Part shown: piece by piece, positions 56,337-63,479 of the stretch
Layout: the number at the start of each line of letters is the position of its first letter
How positions within the stretch are numbered: the first letter of the stretch is position 1
Source: Nocardioides marinus
Lineage (GTDB): Bacteria > Actinomycetota > Actinomycetes > Propionibacteriales > Nocardioidaceae
Direction of reading: 5' to 3'
Assembly (NCBI RefSeq): GCF_013408145.1
Contig: NZ_JACBZI010000001.1
Span: 1,178,001 to 1,242,000, forward strand
Length of the DNA stretch: 64,000 nucleotides
Made by a program: the position numbers and the translations under genes
The notes under the pieces: generated by a model
Databases searched by the model: none
What the model saw: the letters and a program-made list of their open reading frames with translations, nothing else
What the model was told of the DNA's origin: nothing

Positions 56337-57587
56337 ATGACCACCCAGCAGGACGTGATCGAGCTGGCGCAGCGGGCCCGGGAGGCCTCGCTGGGGCTGG
56401 GCCTGGCCACCAGGGCGCAGAAGGACGCGGCGCTGCTCGCGATGGCCGAGGCGCTGCTCACCCGCGCGGAGCCGATCCTGGCGGCCAACGCCGAGGACGT
56501 CGCCCGCGCCGAGGCGGGCGGTACGCCGGCCGGCATCGTCGACCGGCTCCGGCTGACCCCCGAGCGGCTGGAGGGGATGGCGCAGGGGCTGCGCGACGTC
56601 GCGGCGCTGCCCGACCCCGTCGGGGAGGTGGTCCGTGGCAGCACGCTCGCCAACGGGCTGGAGCTGCGCCAGGTGCGGGTGCCGTTCGGCGTGGTCGGCA
56701 TGATCTACGAGGCCCGTCCCAACGTGACCGCGGACGCCGCGGGCATCTGCCTGAAGTCCGGCAACGCCGTGCTGCTGCGCGGCTCCTCGAGCGCGGCGGC
56801 GAGCAACGCCGCCATCGTGGGCGTCCTGCGTGACGCGGCGGTCGCCGCCGGCCTCGCAGCGGACGTCGTCCAGCTCGTGCCCGCCGACTCCCACGACACC
56901 GTCAAGGCCCTGATGAGGGCGCGGGGCCACGTGGACGTGCTGATCCCGCGTGGCGGCGCCGGGCTGATCCGGGCCGTGGTGGAGGAGTCGACGGTGCCCG
57001 TGATCGAGACCGGGGTGGGCAACTGCCACGTCTACGTCGACGCGGCCGCCGACCTGGACAAGGCGCTGGCGATCGTGGTCAACGCCAAGACCCACCGGCC
57101 GAGCGTGTGCAACGCCGCGGAGTCGCTGCTGGTGCACGCGGACGTGGCAGGGGAGTTCCTGCCCCGCGTCGTGACGGCGCTGCAGGGGGCGGGCGTGACC
57201 CTCCACGGGGACGAGGCCTTCGCGGCGTACGACGGGGTGGTGGCGGCGACCGAGGAGGACTGGGACACCGAGTACCTCTCGCTCGACCTCGCCGCCCGGG
57301 TCGTCCCGGACCTCGACGCGGCACTCGCCCACGTGCGCCGCCACTCCAGCCAGCACAGCGAGACGATCGTGACCGAGGACCAATCAGTGGCGCGCCGCTG
57401 GGTGGCGGCGGTCGACGCGGCCGCGGTGCTGGTCAACGCCAGCACCCGGTTCACCGACGGGGGCGAGTTCGGCTTCGGCGCCGAGATCGGGATCAGCACC
57501 CAGAAGCTGCACGCCCGCGGGCCCATGGGGCTGCCGGAGATGACGTCGACCAAGTACGTCGTCACCGGGGACGGGCACGTGCGCTGA
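56337..57587 (+). CDS. proA: Glutamate-5-semialdehyde dehydrogenase (gamma-glutamyl phosphate reductase)
   Basis: Second enzyme of proline synthesis: NADPH-dependent reduction of glutamyl 5-phosphate to glutamate 5-semialdehyde. It has 416 residues with the aldehyde dehydrogenase fold: [15 protein letters not shown] near residue 118, the NAD(P)-binding [14 protein letters not shown], catalytic Cys in [15 protein letters not shown] near residue 260, and the C-terminal [24 protein letters not shown], of which [16 protein letters not shown] is the ProA family signature. TAGGCT ends 7 bases before the ATG, so it is probably leaderless. proB is not in the window. Confidence 0.96.
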   Translation: MTTQQDVIELAQRAREASLGLGLATRAQKDAALLAMAEALLTRAEPILAANAEDVARAEAGGTPAGIVDRLRLTPERLEGMAQGLRDVAALPDPVGEVVRGSTLANGLELRQVRVPFGVVGMIYEARPNVTADAAGICLKSGNAVLLRGSSSAAASNAAIVGVLRDAAVAAGLAADVVQLVPADSHDTVKALMRARGHVDVLIPRGGAGLIRAVVEESTVPVIETGVGNCHVYVDAAADLDKALAIVVNAKTHRPSVCNAAESLLVHADVAGEFLPRVVTALQGAGVTLHGDEAFAAYDGVVAATEEDWDTEYLSLDLAARVVPDLDAALAHVRRHSSQHSETIVTEDQSVARRWVAAVDAAAVLVNASTRFTDGGEFGFGAEIGISTQKLHARGPMGLPEMTSTKYVVTGDGHVR

Positions 57588-57630
57588 GCCGCCGCGTGGG
57601 GGCCGCGTGCGGCCCGCTAGGATCGCGGCC

Positions 57631-57783
57631 ATGCAGTCGCTGATCATCCTCGCCTCCGAGGCCGCCGAGGAGCACCACGTCAACCACGCCCTGGCCTGGG
57701 GCATCGGCGGCATCACGCTGGCCATCCTCATGGGCCTGATGTTCGCGCTCCTCGCCTTCGGCGGCGGCCGCGAGCACAGCTGA
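57631..57783 (+). CDS. 50-residue single-pass membrane protein upstream of nadD
   Basis: A short frame of 50 residues: [20 protein letters not shown], one membrane helix ([24 protein letters not shown], cited by its [13 protein letters not shown] core) and a Gly/His tail. TAGGAT (57618-57623) ends exactly 7 bases before the ATG, giving it a textbook leaderless promoter for this genome, and the codon use is that of a real gene. Similar small proteins sit before nadD in related actinobacteria, to my knowledge without assigned function. The nadD start follows 31 bases after its stop. Confidence 0.8.
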   Translation: MQSLIILASEAAEEHHVNHALAWGIGGITLAILMGLMFALLAFGGGREHS

Positions 57784-57814
57784 GCGCTCCGCCCGTGCCA
57801 GGACGGGGGAGCAG

Positions 57815-58438
57815 GTGACCCGGCGCCGCATCGGCGTCATGGGTGGCACCTTCGACCCCATCCACCACGGCCACCTGGTCGCGGCCTCCGAGGTCCAGCA
57901 CTGGTTCGACCTCGACGAGGTCGTCTTCGTGCCGACCGGCGACCCCTGGCAGAAGGCCGGGCGTGACGTCACCCCGGCCGAGCACCGCTACCTGATGACG
58001 GTGATCGCCACGGCGTCGAACCCCCGGTTCACCGTCAGCCGGGTCGACATCGACCGCCCGGGGCGGACCTACACCGTCGACACCCTGCGCGACCTGCGCG
58101 CGGCGATGCCCGACGCCGAGCTGTTCTTCATCACCGGCGCCGACGCACTCGCCGACATCTTCACCTGGCGCGACGCCGAGGAGCTCTTCGCGCTCGCCCA
58201 GTTCGTCGGGTGCACCAGGCCCGGCTACGAGATGGACGCCGCCACCCTCGCCTCGATCCCCGCCGACCGCGTGACCATGATCGAGATCCCGGCACTGGCC
58301 ATCTCCTCGACCGACTGCCGTCTCCGCCGGGAGCGGGGGGAACCCGTGTGGTACCTCGTCCCCGACGGTGTGGTGCAGTACCTCACCAAGCACGACCTCT
58401 ACCCGGCCGGCGAGACCGGCCCCACGGGAGCAGCATGA
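57815..58438 (+). CDS. nadD: Nicotinate-nucleotide adenylyltransferase NadD
   Basis: Adenylates nicotinate mononucleotide in NAD synthesis. The 207-residue protein has the nucleotidyltransferase motif [15 protein letters not shown] near residue 10, the [22 protein letters not shown] substrate region with PWQK near residue 44, and the C-terminal [13 protein letters not shown] form of the ISSTxxR motif near residue 168. GTG start behind GGGGGAGCAG. Its stop overlaps the rsfS start (ATGA), the usual nadD-rsfS linkage. Confidence 0.95.
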   Translation: MTRRRIGVMGGTFDPIHHGHLVAASEVQHWFDLDEVVFVPTGDPWQKAGRDVTPAEHRYLMTVIATASNPRFTVSRVDIDRPGRTYTVDTLRDLRAAMPDAELFFITGADALADIFTWRDAEELFALAQFVGCTRPGYEMDAATLASIPADRVTMIEIPALAISSTDCRLRRERGEPVWYLVPDGVVQYLTKHDLYPAGETGPTGAA

Positions 58439-58806
58439 CCGCCACCGACCACGCCATCGAGCTCGTCACCACCGCCGCCCGCGCCGGTGGGGAGAAGAAG
58501 GGCGAGCAGATCGTCGCCTTCGACGTCTCCGAGCAGCTGGCCATCACCGACGCCTTCCTCATCATCTCCGCGTCCAACGAGAGGCAGGTCGGCGCCATCG
58601 TCGACGCCGTCGAGGACGCCCTGCGCGAGGTCGGCGCCAAGCCGATCCGGCGCGAGGGCCAGCGCGACGGACGCTGGGTCCTGCTGGACTACGGCGACAT
58701 CGTCGTGCACGTCCAGCACGAGGAGGAGCGGGCGTTCTACGCCCTGGAGCGCCTGTGGCGCGACTGCCCGGCCATCACGCTGCCGGAGGACGTCACCCGC
58801 TCGTGA
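58435..58806 (+). CDS. rsfS: Ribosome silencing factor RsfS (RsfA/Iojap)
   Basis: Binds ribosomal protein uL14 and blocks subunit joining when nutrients are scarce. The 123-residue protein shows the family pattern [37 protein letters not shown], with core [12 protein letters not shown] near residue 33, and [28 protein letters not shown] near residue 80 (core DYGDIVVHV). ATG overlaps nadD by 4 bases; its stop overlaps the phosphatase start by 4 bases. Confidence 0.95.
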   Translation: MTATDHAIELVTTAARAGGEKKGEQIVAFDVSEQLAITDAFLIISASNERQVGAIVDAVEDALREVGAKPIRREGQRDGRWVLLDYGDIVVHVQHEEERAFYALERLWRDCPAITLPEDVTRS

Positions 58807-59429
58807 GCGGCCCCGAGCCCCACGGCCGCCGGTTGGTGCTGCTGCGGCACGGGCGGACCGCGCACAACCACGCCCGCCGCATCCAGGGGCAGCTCGACGT
58901 GCCCCTCGACGACGTCGGCCACGCCCAAGCCGCGACCGTCGCGGCGGCCATGGCCGCCCTCGAGCCCGACGTCGTCTGGTGCTCGGACCTGCTGCGCACC
59001 CGGCAGACCGCGGAGCCGGTCCTGGCCGCGTGCGGCCGGGCTGCGTCGTACGACGCGAGGCTGCGGGAGTTCCACCTCGGCGAGCGCCAGGGGCTCTCCC
59101 ACGAGGAGTACGCCGCGCAGCACCCCGAGGAGTTCGCCCGCTTCCACCAGGGTGACTTCGACGTCGTCCCCGGCGGGGAGAGCACCGAGGTGGTCCGGGA
59201 GCGCATGGTGTCCGGCCTCCTCGAGCTGATCGCCTCCGTGCCTGCCGGCGGCACCGGGCTGGCCGTCTCCCACGGGGCCGCCATCCGCGTCGCCACCGTC
59301 GGCCTCCTGGGCTGGCCCACCGAGCAGGTGCACTCGCTGCGCGGCCTGGGCAACTGCGGCTGGGTGGAGCTGCTCGAGCAGCCCGAGACCGGTCGGCTGC
59401 GCCTGCTGGCCTACCACCGCACGGCCTGA
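58803..59429 (+). CDS. Histidine phosphatase family protein
   Basis: Phosphoglycerate-mutase-like phosphatase of 208 residues. The phosphate-accepting His is in LVLLRHGRTAHN near residue 16, the partner Arg in WCSDLLRTRQTAEP, the acid Glu in LREFHLGERQG near residue 87, and the second His in LAVSHGAAIRVAT near residue 155. Substrate is unknown; the equivalent genes after rsfS in other actinobacteria are annotated as glucosyl-3-phosphoglycerate phosphatase-like or generic phosphatases. GTG start overlaps the rsfS stop (GTGA), making a three-gene coupled unit. Confidence 0.9.
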   Translation: MSGPEPHGRRLVLLRHGRTAHNHARRIQGQLDVPLDDVGHAQAATVAAAMAALEPDVVWCSDLLRTRQTAEPVLAACGRAASYDARLREFHLGERQGLSHEEYAAQHPEEFARFHQGDFDVVPGGESTEVVRERMVSGLLELIASVPAGGTGLAVSHGAAIRVATVGLLGWPTEQVHSLRGLGNCGWVELLEQPETGRLRLLAYHRTA

Positions 59430-59473
59430 CGCACCGGTCCAGCGCCCTCGGTACGGCGGCTCGGCACCCCGAT

Positions 59474-59503
59474 TTCGCGTTGCGAACAGCGGTCGGCTAA
59501 TGT
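59474..59503 (+). promoter_or_regulatory. Probable promoter of tRNA-Ala
   Basis: TTCGCG (59474-59479) and TAATGT (59498-59503) are 18 bases apart, 49 bases before the tRNA 5' end. The region 59504-59551 between them is otherwise empty. Confidence 0.4.
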
Positions 59504-59551
59504 TCCGCAGGTCGCTGGAACGGGCTGCAGCCCGTCTCCGGCACACCACCT

Positions 59552-59627
59552 GGGGGTGTGGCGCAGCTGGTAGCGCATCTGCATGGCATGCAGAGGGTCA
59601 GGGGTTCGAGTCCCCTCACCTCCACCA
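59552..59627 (+). tRNA. tRNA-Ala (anticodon GGC)
   Basis: A 76-base tRNA with encoded CCA. The acceptor stem pairs GGGGGTG with CACCTCC and includes the G3-U70 wobble, the identity element of tRNA-Ala. The anticodon arm is TCTGC-ATGGCAT-GCAGA with anticodon GGC, and the T arm is AGGGG-TTCGAGT-CCCCT. It decodes GCC/GCU, the common Ala codons here. A terminator hairpin follows 7 bases after CCA. Confidence 0.96.
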
Positions 59628-59634
59628 GGTCCGG

Positions 59635-59660
59635 AAGGCCGCTTCGCGAGAGGCGGCCTT
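59635..59660 (+). terminator. Terminator hairpin after tRNA-Ala
   Basis: An 11-bp stem from AAGGCCGC to GCGGCCTT, with one G-T pair and a GCGA tetraloop, followed by CGGCCATTTCT. It recurs after both degenerate copies. Confidence 0.85.
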
Positions 59661-59672
59661 CGGCCATTTCTG

Positions 59673-59766
59673 GCGGGTGTGGTGCGCGGCGCAGCTGGTA
59701 GCGGCTCTGTCATCCGGGGCGATGGCATGCAGAGGGTCAGGGGTTCGAGTCCCCTCACCTCCACCA
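59673..59766 (+). pseudogene. Degenerate tandem copy of tRNA-Ala (first)
   Basis: From ATGGCATGC to the CCA end the sequence is identical to tRNA-Ala. The 5' half differs: the acceptor strand is GCGGGTG (one mismatch), 6 extra bases precede the D arm, and CATCTGC of the anticodon stem is replaced by 18 unrelated bases (GCTCTGTCATCCGGGGCG). A normal 7-base anticodon loop cannot form, so I regard it as a tRNA remnant. The CCA end is exactly 139 bases after that of the intact tRNA. Confidence 0.8.
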
Positions 59767-59773
59767 GGTCCGG

Positions 59774-59799
59774 AAGGCCGCCTCGCAAGAGGCGGCCTT
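59774..59799 (+). terminator. Terminator hairpin after first degenerate copy
   Basis: A perfect 11-bp stem AAGGCCGCCTC/GAGGCGGCCTT with a GCAA tetraloop. Relative to the first hairpin the base changes keep pairing. Confidence 0.8.
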
Positions 59800-59811
59800 C
59801 GGCCATTTCTG

Positions 59812-59905
59812 GCGGGTGTGGTGCGCGGCGCAGCTGGTAGCGGCTCTGTCACCCGGGGCGATGGCATGCAGAGGGTCAGGGGTTCGAGTCCCCTCACCTC
59901 CACCA
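59812..59905 (+). pseudogene. Degenerate tandem copy of tRNA-Ala (second)
   Basis: The same 94-base structure as the first degenerate copy, differing at one base seen (CACCCGG for CATCCGG). Its CCA end is again 139 bases further on. The shared odd 5' half shows that these two copies arose from each other after the change. Open frames across the array are not genes. Confidence 0.8.
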
Positions 59906-59912
59906 GGTCCGG

Positions 59913-59938
59913 AAGGCCGCTTCGCACGAGGCGGCCTT
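59913..59938 (+). terminator. Terminator hairpin after second degenerate copy
   Basis: AAGGCCGCTTC/GAGGCGGCCTT with a GCAC loop; the third member of the series. The array then ends and the next gene begins on the opposite strand. Confidence 0.75.
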
Positions 59939-59965
59939 CGGCCATTTCTGGGGGTGCTGCGCGGC

Positions 59966-60376
59966 TCAGTCCAGGGCGCTGAGGTGCTGGTGCAGGATCG
60001 AGCCGGCCGCGCTGTCGGGGTTCAGGGCGCAAGTGGAGCAGGTCTCCTCGCACCCGATCCCGGTCCGCTTCAGGCGGCACATCGTGGCCATGACGTCCTC
60101 GACCTCCCAGATGCGCCGGGCCGCCTCGCGGGCTCCGAGCGCGTCGAGGTTGGCCTCGTCGACCACGCGGTTGACCATGAGGTCGTAGACGGTCTCGTCG
60201 AGGCCGAAGTCGACGCGCAGGACGGTGACCAGCTGGTGGCGACCGCGCACGAGCAGGACCACCTGCTCGCCCGGGTCGAGCCCGGAGTCCAGGCCCATCA
60301 GGGTGCCGTGCTCCACCCGGAGCCGCTGCCCCGGGTGCGGCGGTCGGGGGAGACCGGTGAGTGTCAGGATGCGCAT
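59966..60376 (-). CDS. Four-cysteine protein of unknown function behind DosR/DevR-like boxes
   Basis: A 136-residue protein I cannot assign to a family. The first 60 residues are beta-rich (RILTLTGLP, VEHGTLMGLDSGLDPGEQVVLLVRGRHQLVTVLRV, cited by GEQVVLLVRGRHQ). The second half is helical and ends with a cysteine cluster C-x8-C-x3-C-x2-C in MCRLKRTGIGCEETCSTCAL, near residues 98-116, which could bind zinc or an iron-sulfur cluster. AGGAGG lies 7 bases before the ATG. Three GGAC-N4-GTCC palindromes lie 80-136 bases upstream. A hypoxia or redox role is inferred from those sites and the cysteines only. Confidence 0.75.
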   Translation of the reverse strand: MRILTLTGLPRPPHPGQRLRVEHGTLMGLDSGLDPGEQVVLLVRGRHQLVTVLRVDFGLDETVYDLMVNRVVDEANLDALGAREAARRIWEVEDVMATMCRLKRTGIGCEETCSTCALNPDSAAGSILHQHLSALD

Positions 60377-60455
60377 GTCCCACCTCCTGGGTGGATGCAG
60401 GGAACAAGCCGTGGGAACCCCTGCGTGAGTCGCATCGACGCCCGTGAGAACGGCA

Positions 60456-60512
60456 TGAGGACTCCGGTCCTCAGTCAGGACCTAGGTCCCCCGAGGTCGG
60501 GACCTTGGTCCC
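60456..60512 (-). promoter_or_regulatory. Three tandem GGAC-N4-GTCC palindromes (DosR/DevR-box-like)
   Basis: TGAGGACTCCGGTCCTCA (60456-60473), AGGACCTAGGTCCC (60477-60490) and GGGACCTTGGTCCC (60499-60512). The third fits GGGACYWWRGTCCC completely, the second with one end mismatch, the first in its core only. Centres of the last two are 22 bp apart, two helical turns, as in known DosR-regulated promoters. They lie upstream of the minus-strand gene at 60376; no dosR/devR homologue is in the window. Confidence 0.6.
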
Positions 60513-60530
60513 ACCGTCCTCGGCACGTGG

Positions 60531-61229
60531 TCAGGCCCGCTCGCGCAGCTCTGTGAGCGCGTCCTGGAGGTAGTCGGCGCGGACCACCGGACGGATGTCG
60601 CCGGTGCGGCCCACCCAGCCGATGCCGGGCTCGTAGCGGCGTACGACGCGGGCGGGTGTGCCGGCCACGACCGCGTGGTCGGGGACCTCGCCGCGGACCA
60701 CCGAGCCGGCGGCCACGACCACGTTGCGCCCCAGCCGGGTGCCCTGCAGCAGGATCGCGCCGTGGCCGATCCAGGAGCCGGGGCCGATCACGACCGGGTC
60801 GTGGCTGCCGAACTGGTCGCCGATCGGCACGTCGGGGTCCTGGTAGCCGTGCCCGGCGTCGGAGACGAAGACGTCCTGGCCGAACCACACGCCGTCACCG
60901 ACCACGATCGACTCGTGCGCCGTCAGGGTGCACCGCGCCCCGATGATGCACTTGTCGCCGATGACCAGGCCGCGCTCGGGCATGCCCGGGTCGCCGACGC
61001 CGTACCCGACCGAGAGCGTGACCTGGCGCCCGATGAGGGTGTCGCGACCGATGTGGATCGAGGACGGGTTCATCACCGTCGCGGTGGGGAAGCCGATGGC
61101 GCTGCCGTCGCCGAAGGCGCCGAAGCGGTCGGCGGTGCGGGTGCCCGGCACGATCTCGCCGACGCTGTCCAGCCACGCCCACAGGGCCTGCACGGCGGGT
61201 CCGAGGACCCGTCTGGTGAGGGAGGTCAC
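60531..61229 (-). CDS. Left-handed beta-helix (hexapeptide) acyltransferase
   Basis: A 232-residue LbH-type transferase. Hexapeptide turns are clear from residue 55 on: IHIGRDTLIGRQVTL, LVIGDKCIIGARCTL, IVVGDGVWFGQDVFV, VVIGPGSWIGHGAILLQGTRLGRNVVVAAGSVV (core IGHGAILLQG), then VPDHAVVAGTPARVVRRYEPG. This closing motif is typical of O-acetyltransferases. The acceptor is unknown. The GTG at 61229 follows TACCCT by 6 bases on the minus strand. It is separated from the ADC-family gene by 41 bases and may be its own unit. Confidence 0.87.
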   Translation of the reverse strand: MTSLTRRVLGPAVQALWAWLDSVGEIVPGTRTADRFGAFGDGSAIGFPTATVMNPSSIHIGRDTLIGRQVTLSVGYGVGDPGMPERGLVIGDKCIIGARCTLTAHESIVVGDGVWFGQDVFVSDAGHGYQDPDVPIGDQFGSHDPVVIGPGSWIGHGAILLQGTRLGRNVVVAAGSVVRGEVPDHAVVAGTPARVVRRYEPGIGWVGRTGDIRPVVRADYLQDALTELRERA

Positions 61230-61270
61230 GGTCGGAGGGTAGTGCCGGGACAGCGGCCGTGGGGGCGTGC

Positions 61271-61909
61271 TCAGCTGCCGAAGCGCATCGAGAAGTCGCG
61301 CGCCAGCAGGCTGGTGACCGGACGCCCGCCCCGCAGCCAGGCCAGGGGCCCGTCCTCCGCCAGGTCCCACGTCGCCCGGGCGGGCCGGACCGTGCCGCCG
61401 GCGCGGATCGGGCTCGCGACCGTCCTGCCGTCCAGGGTCTGCACCACCGCGCCGCGCAGCGGCAGCGGCAGGCGCACCGCAGGGCCGCGGCGAGCCGAGA
61501 ACGAGGCCGCCGCGATGGGGCCGTCGGCGGTCTCGGCGAAGTGCTCGCCGAAGGTCGCCAGGTCCTTGGGGATGCCCCACAGACCCCGACCGCCCGCCAC
61601 CGAGGTCTCGCTGTCCACCCAGATGTCGGTGATCGACAGGGCCACGCCGCGGCCGTGCCGCACGAGCACGGCCGCCAGCAGCTCGTCGTAGGCCATCAGC
61701 CCGCGGTCGTCGTACCGGACGAAGGCGGTGGTCACCAGCGCCGTGCCCCGCACCGCCGCAGCCCGTACGCCGCTGGGCAGCTCGGGCAGGACCCCGACCG
61801 GGACCCGCCACGTGGTGATGGCGCCGGTGCCGGTGAGGTCCCACGGCTCGGGCGGGTAGGGCCGGTCGGCCGGCTCGGCGGGTCGGTGCGGGTCCTGCTG
61901 CGCGGTCAC
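61271..61909 (-). CDS. Acetoacetate decarboxylase family protein
   Basis: A 212-residue member of the ADC superfamily. The marker is GGRGLWGIPKDLATFGEHF near residue 117, in which the Lys of the IPK segment corresponds to the Schiff-base region of acetoacetate decarboxylase; the following Lys of the usual P-K-K pair is Asp here, so the pKa-tuning partner is absent and the chemistry may differ. The front half has YDDRGLMAYDELL. GTG start overlaps the monooxygenase stop by 4 bases (GTGA), so the two act together, perhaps on a ketone or keto acid. Confidence 0.8.
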   Translation of the reverse strand: MTAQQDPHRPAEPADRPYPPEPWDLTGTGAITTWRVPVGVLPELPSGVRAAAVRGTALVTTAFVRYDDRGLMAYDELLAAVLVRHGRGVALSITDIWVDSETSVAGGRGLWGIPKDLATFGEHFAETADGPIAAASFSARRGPAVRLPLPLRGAVVQTLDGRTVASPIRAGGTVRPARATWDLAEDGPLAWLRGGRPVTSLLARDFSMRFGS

Positions 61910-63459
61910 GAGACCTCCTCCAGGTCGTCCCAGTCGACGGTGGTCAGCCGGTCGCGGTACTCCTGCACCAGGCCGGGCCAGTTCGTGGTGATGCGGCGGC
62001 CGTCGGTGTACCAGCTGTCGCAGCCGGCCCACGCGGTGCCACCGAGGCGCTGCTGCACCTCGCGGTCGTAGGCGTCCCACACCTCCGGGCGCGGCGCGAC
62101 GGCGCGGTGGCGACCGTCGCGGATGCCGGCGGAGACCTGGGCGACGTAGTCGGCCTGGGCCTCGAGCATCCCGACGATCGAGCTGCCGCCGAGGTTGGTG
62201 TTGGGGCCGTAGATGGTGAAGAAGTTGGGGAACCCGGGGACGGTGAGCCCGAGGTGGGCACGCGCCCCGTCGGACCAGACGTCGGCCAGCCGGGTGCCGT
62301 CGGCCCCCACGACGTCGATGCCGCGCAGGAAGTCGGTGGCGGCGAAGCCGGTGCCCCAGATGATCACGTCGGCCTCGTGCAGCCGACCGGTCTCGTCGCG
62401 CACGCCCTGCGGCTCGACGGAAGCGACCGGCGAGGTCACGACGTCGACGTGCGGGCGGTCCAGCGCGGGGTACCACTCGTTGCTGAACAGCAGCCGCTTG
62501 CAGCCGATCGGGTAGTCCGGCACCAGCTTGCGGCGCAGCGCCGGGTCGGAGACCTGGCGGCGCAGGTGCAGCCGCCAGACCTGGCGGGCCAGGCCGAGGA
62601 AGGGACCGGCGACGGGGGAGGTGCCGACCAGGGCGCCGTTGAAGCGCTCGGAGAGCCAGTAGACGAAGCGTCGCTCCAGGCCGAGGGTCGCCGGCCGCTT
62701 CTCGAACATCCGGTGGTGCCGCTCGGAGTAGACGCGGTCCGGCTTCGGGACGACGTAGGCCGCCGACCGCTGGAAGACGGTCATCGTGCCGACGGTGTCG
62801 ACGATCCCGGGGACCAGCTGGATGGCGCTGGCGCCGGTCCCGACCACGGCGACCCGCTTCCCGGTGAGGTCGACGTCGTGGCGCCACTGCGCGGAGTGGA
62901 AGGCCGGGCCCTCGAAGGACTCCAGCCCGGGCAGGCGGGGCACGACCGGCTCCGAGAGCTGGCCGGTGGCGAGGACCAGCACGTCGGCGTCGTACGTCGG
63001 TCCCGGCTGGCCGCCCACGGTCGTGCTGACCCGCCAGGCCCCGTCGACGCGCTCGGCGGAGGTCACGCTCGTGCCCGTGCGGACGAGGGGGAGCAGGCCC
63101 TCCTCGCGCGCCGTGCGCTCGATGTAGTCGAGGATCTCGGGCTGCACCGAGTAGCGCCGGCCCCAGCGCGGGTTGGGTGCCCAGGACCACGAGTAGAGCG
63201 GCGAGGGCACGTCGCAGGCGGCGTTGGGGTAGGTGTTGTCGCGCCAGACGCCGCCGACGGAGTCGGCGCGCTCGAGGACGGTCACGTCGGTGATGCCGCG
63301 GCGCAGCAGGGCGCGGGCGGTGCCGAGGCCGCCGAAGCCGGCGCCGACGACCAGGACGCGGGGGCCGTTACCGGTTGGACTGCTGGAAGGAGGAGTGCTG
63401 CTCGTCACCTGACCGACGCTAGGCCCGGCCCGCGGTACGGGGGGAGACATCGAGGCCAC
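61906..63459 (-). CDS. Baeyer-Villiger-type flavin monooxygenase
   Basis: FAD/NADPH monooxygenase of 517 residues. FAD site VLVVGAGFGGLGTARAL near residue 35, NADPH site VAVVGTGASAIQLVPGI near residue 200, and between them FEGPAFHSAQWRHD near residue 179, an exact FxGxxxHxxxW fingerprint of Baeyer-Villiger monooxygenases. Substrate unknown. The start is a GTG at 63459, 6 bases after TTATCA; an ATG at 63450 is an alternative. It is divergent from an AraC regulator with only 20 bases between start codons, so the two -10 hexamers overlap. Confidence 0.92.
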   Translation of the reverse strand: MASMSPPVPRAGPSVGQVTSSTPPSSSPTGNGPRVLVVGAGFGGLGTARALLRRGITDVTVLERADSVGGVWRDNTYPNAACDVPSPLYSWSWAPNPRWGRRYSVQPEILDYIERTAREEGLLPLVRTGTSVTSAERVDGAWRVSTTVGGQPGPTYDADVLVLATGQLSEPVVPRLPGLESFEGPAFHSAQWRHDVDLTGKRVAVVGTGASAIQLVPGIVDTVGTMTVFQRSAAYVVPKPDRVYSERHHRMFEKRPATLGLERRFVYWLSERFNGALVGTSPVAGPFLGLARQVWRLHLRRQVSDPALRRKLVPDYPIGCKRLLFSNEWYPALDRPHVDVVTSPVASVEPQGVRDETGRLHEADVIIWGTGFAATDFLRGIDVVGADGTRLADVWSDGARAHLGLTVPGFPNFFTIYGPNTNLGGSSIVGMLEAQADYVAQVSAGIRDGRHRAVAPRPEVWDAYDREVQQRLGGTAWAGCDSWYTDGRRITTNWPGLVQEYRDRLTTVDWDDLEEVS

Positions 63460-63479
63460 TTCACTTGATAATTCCGGAC

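Noticed and set aside
59673..59905. Two additional functional tRNA genes with introns
   Set aside because: The extra bases fall in the D-arm flank and anticodon stem and do not leave a normal anticodon loop; bacterial tRNA introns of this size and position are not known to me.
59500..60000. Frames reading repeated RGSGVRVPSPPPGPEG-like peptides
   Set aside because: They read through the tRNA-Ala array and its terminators; the tRNA explains the sequence.
60499..60512. Rho-independent terminator for the acyltransferase or upstream gene
   Set aside because: The stems are only 6 bp with 2-base loops, come in a phased series, and lie upstream rather than downstream of the nearest minus-strand gene; binding sites fit better.
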